Shown in pieces: positions 56,867 to 62,560 of a DNA stretch of 62,560 nucleotides (position 1 is its first letter; every line of letters starts with the position of its first letter). Made by a program: the position numbers and the translations under genes. Below the pieces are notes generated by a model, which made no database searches, was not told the origin of the DNA, and worked only from the letters and a program-made list of their open reading frames with translations. The DNA is from Croceibacterium_A sp044506565. GTDB lineage: Bacteria; Pseudomonadota; Alphaproteobacteria; Sphingomonadales; Sphingomonadaceae. The DNA lies in NCBI GenBank assembly GCA_044506565.1, contig JBIQKN010000007.1:1-62560 (forward strand), written 5' to 3'.

Positions 56867-57721
56867 TCAGGCCGGCACCGCCTGGCGGTGTTCGAGCAGC
56901 ACGGTTGCCGCCGCCGTGTTCGAGATCGGCACGTGGTAGTTGGTGGCGAGTTCGCGCACGGCTCCACCGAGCGCGCCGCGGGCAGCGATCCAGTTGAGGA
57001 TCTCGACCCCCTGGCTGCCGGCCAGCTCGACGATGGCGAGCGTGTCGTGCTGGAGCAGCGCCTCGGGATCCTGCGCGAGATTGCGCAGGCAGAAGCGGTC
57101 GTAGTCGACGTTGATGTGGCCGGCGCGGGTGCCGTCGAGCTGGTGCGACAGCCCGCCGGTTCCGAGCACGACGATCCTCTCGTCGCCGGTCCAGCTCTCG
57201 AGCGCGCGGCCGACCGAGCGGCCGAGGGCGAAACAGCGCCTCGCGCTCGGCAACGGGTGCTGCACGGTGTTGATCGAGATCGGCACGACCCTGACCGGCC
57301 AGGCGTCCGCGTCGGGCCAGCACAGCTCGAACGGGACCGCGAGACCGTGGTCGACCCGCATCGACTGGCAGGTGACCGGATCGAACTCGTCGCGCACGAC
57401 CTGCTCGATGATGTGCCACGACAGCTCGGGCGCGCCGCGGAACGGCTTGAAGCCCGACAGGCCCCAGCCTTCGTCCTCGTGGCGGTACTCGGACGCCGCG
57501 CCGATGGCGAAAGTCGGCATCTTGTCGAGGAAGAAGTTGAGCCCGTGGTCGTTGTAGAACACCACCGCGACGTTGGGCTTCTCGCGGACGAGGAATTCGT
57601 GGACCGGGGCGAAGCCGTCGAAAAACGGCTTCCAGTACGGGTCCCGCTGCAGACCCCTGGCGATCGCGTGGCCGATCCCGGGGACGTGGCTGGTGAAGAT
57701 GCCGCCGACGATCGTGCTCAT
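56867..57721 (-). CDS. ligB: LigB-type extradiol dioxygenase catalytic subunit
   Basis: Class III ring-cleaving dioxygenase, beta subunit, 284 residues, related to protocatechuate 4,5-dioxygenase LigB. Iron ligands are conserved: His12 (TSHVPGIG), His59 (YNDHGLNFF) and Glu240 (GSQGVEILNW). The catalytic base His193 is in GTGGLSHQLDG. The sequence is clearly diverged from SYK-6 LigB as I recall it, so the true substrate could be protocatechuate, gallate or a methoxylated relative. It overlaps the alpha-subunit gene (ATGA) and is convergent with the autotransporter, 12 bases apart. Confidence 0.9.
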   Translation of the reverse strand: MSTIVGGIFTSHVPGIGHAIARGLQRDPYWKPFFDGFAPVHEFLVREKPNVAVVFYNDHGLNFFLDKMPTFAIGAASEYRHEDEGWGLSGFKPFRGAPELSWHIIEQVVRDEFDPVTCQSMRVDHGLAVPFELCWPDADAWPVRVVPISINTVQHPLPSARRCFALGRSVGRALESWTGDERIVVLGTGGLSHQLDGTRAGHINVDYDRFCLRNLAQDPEALLQHDTLAIVELAGSQGVEILNWIAARGALGGAVRELATNYHVPISNTAAATVLLEHRQAVPA

Positions 57722-58107
57722 GCCGCGATCCTCCGCTCTGTGACGCCGTGCGCGAGCAGCGCGGCCTTGAAATCCTCGACCGGGAGCCCGGTCTGCAGCG
57801 AGCCGAGGTCCTGCACATCGAGGCCGAAGATGCCGGCGAGCTTGGCGAGGTAGTAGACGTTGCCGCCGGCGGCGATCATGCCGAGCACGTCACGCCGGCG
57901 CACCGCCTCGCGCTGGGCCTCGGTCAGGCCGAAACGCTCCATGTAGGCTTCCTCGTCGGCGCGAAACGCCTCGCGGTTGGCGGCCTCGTTGAACGAGTAG
58001 CACATCGCGTTGAGCGGGTAGCCGAGCTGCGCGGCCGCGCCGTCGAAGACCGGCGTGCCGGGAATCGAGCGGCGGGTGCCTGGCGCATGTGCGGCGGAGC
58101 AATTCAT
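57718..58107 (-). CDS. ligA: LigA-type extradiol dioxygenase small subunit
   Basis: Alpha subunit of 129 residues. ATG 58107 (MNCSAAHAPG) has ggagaag five bases upstream and is preferred over ATG 58122. The domain contains IPGTPVFDG, GYPLNAMCYSFNEAANREAFRADEEAYMERFGLTEAQREAVRRRDVLGMIAAGGNVYYLAKLAGIFG, matching the LigA fold that lids the active site of LigB. Family is certain. No other meta-cleavage genes (ligC, ligI, ligJ) are nearby. A perfect palindrome upstream may control it. Confidence 0.9.
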   Translation of the reverse strand: MNCSAAHAPGTRRSIPGTPVFDGAAAQLGYPLNAMCYSFNEAANREAFRADEEAYMERFGLTEAQREAVRRRDVLGMIAAGGNVYYLAKLAGIFGLDVQDLGSLQTGLPVEDFKAALLAHGVTERRIAA

Positions 58108-58160
58108 CGAGACTTCTCCCATGATCCTCGCCTCGATGCGGCATCCGGGAGAGGGGCGCC

Positions 58161-58174
58161 TTGACGCCCGTCAA
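58161..58174 (-). promoter_or_regulatory. Palindrome upstream of ligAB
   Basis: On the minus strand TTGACG-GG-CGTCAA is a perfect inverted repeat, 53 bases before the ligA start and overlapping the stop of the Cys-rich protein gene. It includes a TTGACG hexamer like a -35 box. It may be a regulator site or part of the ligAB promoter. Confidence 0.4.
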
Positions 58175-58386
58175 TCGCAGGTCCCGGCGAGCGAGCGCTT
58201 GCGCTGCCCGTGGCAACCTTTGGTGCAACACGGCTTGTCCGCCGGTTTCGCCGGATCGTCGCGCAGCGGGATCGCCAGGGTTCCGCCAGCGCAGAGCGCG
58301 ACCTCGATGGTTTCGGCGCGTGCTTCGGCCGGGCCGCAAAGCGCCGGCAACAGCGCCACGCCCGCGAAGACAACCAGCGCGCGCAT
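58171..58386 (-). CDS. Small secreted Cys-rich protein of the cco cluster
   Basis: A 71-residue exported protein. ATG 58386 overlaps the ccoS stop (TGATG). After a signal peptide (ending near GPAEARAE) the mature protein has ETIEVALCAGGTLAIPLRDD and a C-terminal PCCTKGCHGQRKRSLAGTC with five Cys and one His. I recall similar small proteins after ccoS in sphingomonads, but no name. The Cys/His cluster could bind copper for cbb3 oxidase assembly; this is inferred from the neighbours. Confidence 0.75.
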   Translation of the reverse strand: MRALVVFAGVALLPALCGPAEARAETIEVALCAGGTLAIPLRDDPAKPADKPCCTKGCHGQRKRSLAGTCD

Positions 58387-58538
58387 CACTCCTCGTCGTC
58401 GTCGTCGTCGATGAGGATGCGGGCGGCGTCGCCGTCGGGATCGTCGAACTGGCCGTTGCGCAACGCCCAGAAGAACGCCGCAAGGCCGCCGAGGCCGAGC
58501 AGCAGCGCCACCGGCAGAAGCAGGCCGAGCACCTTCAT
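58386..58538 (-). CDS. ccoS: cbb3-type cytochrome oxidase assembly protein CcoS
   Basis: A 50-residue membrane protein, too short for most gene finders. It reads MKVLGLLLPVALLLGLGGLAAFFWALRNGQFDDPDGDAARIL and ends in an Asp/Glu-rich tail, the standard CcoS form (one helix, FxWAxxxGQFDDxxxxAxRIL). ATG overlaps the ccoI stop (ATGA). CcoS is needed for heme and copper insertion into cbb3 oxidase. Confidence 0.95.
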   Translation of the reverse strand: MKVLGLLLPVALLLGLGGLAAFFWALRNGQFDDPDGDAARILIDDDDDEE

Positions 58539-60652
58539 CGCGCGGCCCGGGTGAGGCGCAGCGAGTTGCCGACGACGACCAGCGAGCTTAGCGACATCGC
58601 CAGCGCGGCGATCATCGGATTGACGTAGCCGGCGATCGCCAGCGGCACCGCCAGCACGTTGTACCCAATCGCCAGCGCGAAGTTCTGCCGGACGACGCGC
58701 ATCGTCGCCCGCGCCGCGCGCACGGCGCGGGGCAAGGCGAGCAGCGAATCCTGCACGAACACGAGGTCGGCCGCCTGCAGCCCGACCTCGCTGGCCGAGC
58801 CGGGGGCGATCGAGGCGTCCGCCTTAGCCAGCGCCGGCCCGTCGTTGAGCCCGTCGCCGACCATCAGCACGTGCCTTCCGGCAGCTTGGAGGCGCGCGAT
58901 CAGGTCCTGCTTGTCCTGCGGACGCGCATCGGCCTGGGCGAGGAGGCCGGTGGCCCGGGCGACTTCGGCGACCGCGCGCGCGTGGTCGCCCGAGACGATC
59001 GACAGGTCGACCCCGAGCTCGCCGAGCTGGGCGAGCGCGGCGTGGCAGTCGGGGCGCAGACGGTCGGCGAACGGGATCTGCCAGACCGCGCCGCCATCCA
59101 TCGACAGCCGGACTGCGGTGCCCTGCGCGCCTTCAGGCCGGCGCAAGGCCACCTCGCGTCCGCTCCAGCGAGCGAAGACTCCTTCGCCGGGCCGCTCCGC
59201 GACGTCCTCGATCGGGGTGGCCGCGTGTCCCCGGGCGGCGAGCGCCGCGGCCAGCGCGCGCGACAGCGGATGGCGGCTGTGCGAGGCGAGCGCCAGCGCG
59301 ACCGACGCAGCCTCACGCGGCAGGTTGTACAGCACCTGCGGATCGGGGACAGGCCGCCCGAGAGTCAGCGTGCCGGTCTTGTCGAGCAGCGCGCGGTCGA
59401 CCCTGGCGAGTCGCTCGAAGGCGGAGCCGTCCTTGACCATGATCCCTGCGCGCATCAGCGCGCCGCTGGCGACGACCTGGGCCACCGGCACGGCGAGGCC
59501 CAGAGCGCAGGGGCAGGTGATGATGAGCACCGAGATCGCGATCACCAGCGACTGGTGCCAGCCCGCGCCGGCGACCATCCACCCGGCGAAAGTCAGCGCC
59601 GCCAGCGTATGGACCGCAGGCGCGTAGAGCCGCGCCGCGCGGTCGGCGAGGCGGACGTACTTCGAGCGGTCCTGCGCGGCCGCTTCCATCAGTCGGGCGA
59701 TCTCGGCGAGCTTGGTGTCGGCGCCCGTGGCGGCTACGCGCACGTCGACCGGCGCGTCGAGGTTGAGCGTGCCGGCGAGCACTTCGTCGCCGGCCGAGCC
59801 CGCGACTGGCGCGCTCTCGCCGGTCAGCAGCGACTGGTCGAAGCGGCTGTGGCCCGAGAGGATCTCGCCGTCGGCGGCGAGGCGCTCGCCGGCGGCGACG
59901 CGGATGACCGTGCCCGGCGCGAGCGCCTCGGCGGGCTTCCATGCGAGCGATCCGTCGGAAGCGACGACCATCGCTCCCTGGGCGGCGTGGCCGAGCAGCG
60001 CGTCGACCCCGCTGCGCGCGCGGTCCCGCATCATCGCGTCGAGCGTGCGGCCGGCCAGCAGGAACGTCAGCAGCATCAGCGCGCCGTCGAACCACGCGTC
60101 GTGGCCGCCGGTCACGACCTCGTAGAGGCTTAGCGCGGTGGCGATGACGACGCCGATCGAGATCGGCACGTCCATGTTGGTGCGGCGCTTGCGCAGGGCA
60201 CCCCAGGCCGAGCGGAAGAACGGCATGCCCGCGTAGGCGATCGCCGGAACGCCGATCAGCGCCGAAACCCAGTGGAACAGCGCGCGCGTGCTGCCTTCGG
60301 CGCCCGACCAGACGCTGACCGACAGCAGCATCACGTTCATCGCCGCGAATCCCGCCACCGCGAGCGGGGCGAGCAGCGGCCGCGCCTGCGACGGCGATGC
60401 GGCGAGGGCGCCCTTGCGCGGCTCGGCCTCGAACCCGATCCGCTCGAGCTCGCCGACGAGGTCCCGCGCCTTGAGCGAGCGGAGGTGCTCGATGGTGACT
60501 TGCCGGGCCGAGAGGTTGACGCGGCTCGAGACGATCCCCGGCCGCCCGGCGAGCCCGCGCTCGATGCGCGAGATGCAGCCGGCACAGTGCATCCCGGGTA
60601 CCGCGAGCACGGTCGTCTCGGTGGGTTCCTCCCGGAGCGACACTGCGGTCAC
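58535..60652 (-). CDS. ccoI: Copper-transporting P-type ATPase CcoI/FixI
   Basis: P1B-type ATPase of 705 residues that supplies copper for cbb3 oxidase. GTG 60652 overlaps the ccoH stop (GTGA); longer frames upstream are out of register with ccoH coding. Domains in order: heavy-metal domain with VPGMHCAGC, transmembrane segments, actuator loop with LLTGESAPVAG, the metal channel TCPCALGLAVP, the phosphorylation site DKTGTLT, and MVGDGLNDGPAL. Length and order fit FixI/CcoI. Confidence 0.95.
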   Translation of the reverse strand: MTAVSLREEPTETTVLAVPGMHCAGCISRIERGLAGRPGIVSSRVNLSARQVTIEHLRSLKARDLVGELERIGFEAEPRKGALAASPSQARPLLAPLAVAGFAAMNVMLLSVSVWSGAEGSTRALFHWVSALIGVPAIAYAGMPFFRSAWGALRKRRTNMDVPISIGVVIATALSLYEVVTGGHDAWFDGALMLLTFLLAGRTLDAMMRDRARSGVDALLGHAAQGAMVVASDGSLAWKPAEALAPGTVIRVAAGERLAADGEILSGHSRFDQSLLTGESAPVAGSAGDEVLAGTLNLDAPVDVRVAATGADTKLAEIARLMEAAAQDRSKYVRLADRAARLYAPAVHTLAALTFAGWMVAGAGWHQSLVIAISVLIITCPCALGLAVPVAQVVASGALMRAGIMVKDGSAFERLARVDRALLDKTGTLTLGRPVPDPQVLYNLPREAASVALALASHSRHPLSRALAAALAARGHAATPIEDVAERPGEGVFARWSGREVALRRPEGAQGTAVRLSMDGGAVWQIPFADRLRPDCHAALAQLGELGVDLSIVSGDHARAVAEVARATGLLAQADARPQDKQDLIARLQAAGRHVLMVGDGLNDGPALAKADASIAPGSASEVGLQAADLVFVQDSLLALPRAVRAARATMRVVRQNFALAIGYNVLAVPLAIAGYVNPMIAALAMSLSSLVVVGNSLRLTRAAR

Positions 60653-61098
60653 GGGAGCGGCCCTTCGTGGCGCCAGACCTGTCCCTCGGCGGCGACCTGC
60701 AGCCGCAGGATCCAGCGTTCTTCGGGCAGGCTCTCCGTCGAGCGGAAGCGACCCGCACCGAGCGGTTCGAAGACGAGCGGCCGGTCGGCCTGCCTGCCGA
60801 GCGGGTGCCGCGCGGTTCCGGTCAGGCGGACATCGCCTTGGGGACCGGTCACCGCGACCTCCACCCGGCCGTCGGGCAGCCGATCGGCTTCGGCGTCCCA
60901 GCCGAGGGCCTGCTGCGCTTCGGCCTGGTCGAGCCAGCGGTTGAACTGCTGGCTGGCGACGTAGGAGTTCTCGACCACGACCCCGCCGAAGGTCGAGGTC
61001 GCGTAGCTGGCCATGGTGAAGTTCACCGCGATGACGATGCCGAAGAAGGCGGCGAGGACGGCGAACATGTGCCGCCCGGTGAAAGGCCTCTCGCTCAT
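60649..61098 (-). CDS. ccoH: FixH/CcoH family protein
   Basis: A 149-residue membrane protein starting at ATG 61098 (MSERPFTGRHMFAVLAAFFGIVIAVNFTMASYATSTFGG), the typical FixH start with one membrane helix and a periplasmic domain including VVENSYVASQQFNRWLDQA. The C-terminal RHPLGRQADRPLVFEPLGAGRFRS is also conserved in the family. It overlaps ccoG (ATGA) and ccoI (GTGA), so all are co-translated. CcoH stabilises the cbb3 complex during assembly. Confidence 0.93.
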   Translation of the reverse strand: MSERPFTGRHMFAVLAAFFGIVIAVNFTMASYATSTFGGVVVENSYVASQQFNRWLDQAEAQQALGWDAEADRLPDGRVEVAVTGPQGDVRLTGTARHPLGRQADRPLVFEPLGAGRFRSTESLPEERWILRLQVAAEGQVWRHEGPLP

Positions 61099-62560
61099 TG
61101 GGGGTCTCCGGGCGCCGAGAAGCGGGTCTCGCCGATGTCCGTCTCGCACTGCTCGTCGAGCGAAGTGACACGGAAGGCGAAGTCCTGCGCCGGGGTTGCG
61201 GGCGGGGCGACGATGTAGAGCCGCAGCGGCGCGGTCGAATCGGCGGGGACGGTAAAGGTCAGCGCGCGCGCGGCGTTGTCTCGGCTCATCTGGTCGGACC
61301 ACATCGTCGCCCCGTCGAGACCCTCGATCGTAACCCGCATTGGCCGCGGGCGGCTCTGCATGTTGCGTAGCTTGACGGTGTAGGCGTTGCGCACGCTGCC
61401 GTCGCTCATCAGCATGAACGGCGGGTTGCGGTCGGGCGCCACCGAGATGTCGGTGTGGCTGCGCGCGCCGAGCGCGAACAGCATCGCGAGGCCAATGCCG
61501 CCCCAGACCGAGAAGTAAGCGATCGTGCGCGGGCGCAGCAATGCCTTCCACGCCGGGCGCGCAGGCTCGCCGGACGCCTCGCGCCTGGCGTCTTCCAGCG
61601 TGACGTAGTCGATCAGCCCGCGCGGACGGCCGACCTCGGCCATGACCCGGTCGCAGGCGTCGATGCACAGCGCGCAGGTGATGCAACCGATCTGCGGCCC
61701 TTCGCGGATGTCGATCCCGGTGGGGCAGACCGCGACGCACTGCAGGCAGTCGATGCAGTCGCCGAACTTGCCGGGCTCCTTCTGCGCCTTCTTGACGCTG
61801 CCGCGCGGTTCGCCGCGCCAGTCCTTGTAGGTGACCGTTAGCGACTTCTCGTCCATCATCGCCGACTGGATGCGCGGCCACGGGCACATGTAGATGCACA
61901 CCTGCTCGCGCATGAACCCGCCGAGGGTGAAAGTGGTCAGCGTCAGGATCGCGACCGTGGCATAGGCGATCGGCGCGGCCTGACCGGTCCAGAAGTCGAC
62001 CGTCAGCGTCGGCGCGTCGGCGAAGTACATGATCCATGCTCCGCCGGTCCAGAAGCTGATCACGAGATAGATCGTCCATTTGACCGCGCGCCGCGCGACC
62101 TTGTTCAGCGTCCACGGCGCGGCGTCGAGCCGCATCCGCGCGTTGCGGTCGCCGTCGACGAAGCGGTCGATGTGTTGGAACAGGTCGGTCCACACGGTCT
62201 GCGGGCAGGCGTAGCCGCACCACGCGCGGCCGACCGCGCTGGTGACGAGGAACAGGCCGATGCCGGCCATGATCAGCAGGCCGGCGACGAAGTAGAATTC
62301 GTGCGGCCAGATCTCGATGCCGAACATGTAGAAGCGGCGATTGGCGAGGTCGATCAGCACCGCCTGGTCGGGCGCGTAGGGGCCGCGGTCCCAGCGGATC
62401 CAGGGCGTGCCGTAGTAGATCGCCAGGGTGACGACCATGACCGTCCACTTGAAGCGGCGGAAGGGGCCGTCGATCCGCCGGTTGTGGACGGTCTTGCGCT
62501 TCTCGAACAGGCGGGGGCGCGGCGGCTCCGGCGGCCGCGCCTCCGCGTTGAGGTTCGCTA
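61095..62560 (-). CDS. ccoG: cbb3 oxidase accessory protein CcoG/FixG, N-terminus cut by window edge
   Basis: Membrane-bound polyferredoxin of which 487 residues are visible; the frame is open to the right edge (ANLNAEARPPEPPRPRLFEKRKTVH...), so the start is outside. Two [4Fe-4S] sets are clear, CIDCLQCVAVCP and CITCALCIDACD. Further Cys pairs are WCGYACPQTVW and CIYMCPWPR. The C-terminal Ig-like domain (TVKLRNMQSRPRPMRVTIEGL) is typical. CcoG reduces Cu(II) to Cu(I) for oxidase assembly. It is the first visible gene of the ccoGHIS run; ccoNOQP is expected to the right. Confidence 0.95.
   Translation of the reverse strand, partial: ANLNAEARPPEPPRPRLFEKRKTVHNRRIDGPFRRFKWTVMVVTLAIYYGTPWIRWDRGPYAPDQAVLIDLANRRFYMFGIEIWPHEFYFVAGLLIMAGIGLFLVTSAVGRAWCGYACPQTVWTDLFQHIDRFVDGDRNARMRLDAAPWTLNKVARRAVKWTIYLVISFWTGGAWIMYFADAPTLTVDFWTGQAAPIAYATVAILTLTTFTLGGFMREQVCIYMCPWPRIQSAMMDEKSLTVTYKDWRGEPRGSVKKAQKEPGKFGDCIDCLQCVAVCPTGIDIREGPQIGCITCALCIDACDRVMAEVGRPRGLIDYVTLEDARREASGEPARPAWKALLRPRTIAYFSVWGGIGLAMLFALGARSHTDISVAPDRNPPFMLMSDGSVRNAYTVKLRNMQSRPRPMRVTIEGLDGATMWSDQMSRDNAARALTFTVPADSTAPLRLYIVAPPATPAQDFAFRVTSLDEQCETDIGETRFSAPGDPQ

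Noticed and set aside
1..62560. CRISPR arrays, rRNA genes or intact insertion sequences
   Set aside because: No regularly spaced repeats, rRNA-like segments or transposase frames were seen on reading both strands.

Overview
The window is high-GC alphaproteobacterial DNA, most likely from the Sphingomonadales (Novosphingobium, Sphingobium or Altererythrobacter type). The reasons are several TonB-dependent receptors with sphingomonad-style neighbours, a sphingomonad-type relaxase/trb conjugation module, a LigAB-type extradiol dioxygenase and a ccoGHIS cluster. The assignment is inferred from gene content and style, not from a marker gene.

Region 1 (1-11.2 kb) looks chromosomal. It holds an SDR oxidoreductase (cut by the window edge), a LOG-family protein, a GlxA-type regulator, an Rrf2 regulator, then a signalling block: a FixJ-like regulator, a single receiver, a PAS histidine kinase, two tandem NmrA-like Rossmann proteins, a small membrane protein, a second histidine kinase, a glutathione transferase and an HD-domain protein. 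Region 2 (11.2-13.2 kb) is sparse and holds two envelope proteins, one with an Ivy-like lysozyme-inhibitor motif.

Region 3 (about 13.2-47.56 kb) is an integrative and conjugative element or its remnant. Its backbone is ssb, a small conserved gene, an SRPBCC/ArsR pair, a relaxase (15.7-17.7 kb), and, after 17.7 kb of cargo, traG, an RHH gene and trbBCDEJLFGI, a DUF2274 gene and an excisionase-like HTH gene. No integrase, repA, parA or traF is visible. A 19-bp sequence like the 3' end of a tRNA-Ser gene at 47541-47559 may mark the right end.

The cargo (17.7-35.4 kb) is the most interesting part. It has visibly lower GC and forms one catabolic regulon. One plus-strand group holds an Old Yellow Enzyme, a TonB-dependent receptor, an MFS transporter, a second Old Yellow Enzyme and another MFS transporter. 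A six-gene minus-strand operon holds a cytochrome P450, a di-heme cytochrome c, an OmpA-like secreted protein, two 2-hydroxyacyl-CoA dehydratase/benzoyl-CoA reductase family subunits and a class III CoA-transferase. A LacI-family gene lies next to the operon. A 16-bp palindrome, ATGCAAGCGCTTGCAT, occurs between the LacI gene and the P450, and a 15/16 copy lies upstream of the TonB-dependent receptor. This suggests one repressor for uptake and breakdown of a single unknown substrate. An oxygen-using P450 beside a normally oxygen-sensitive dehydratase family, with no activator ATPase, is unexpected.

Region 4 (47.7-62.6 kb) is again chromosome-like. It has an HpcH/HpaI aldolase, an outer-membrane barrel protein, an ECF sigma factor, a FecR anti-sigma, an STN-containing TonB-dependent receptor, a large autotransporter, a convergent ligAB-like dioxygenase, and ccoS, ccoI, ccoH and ccoG (the last cut by the right edge) for cbb3 oxidase maturation.
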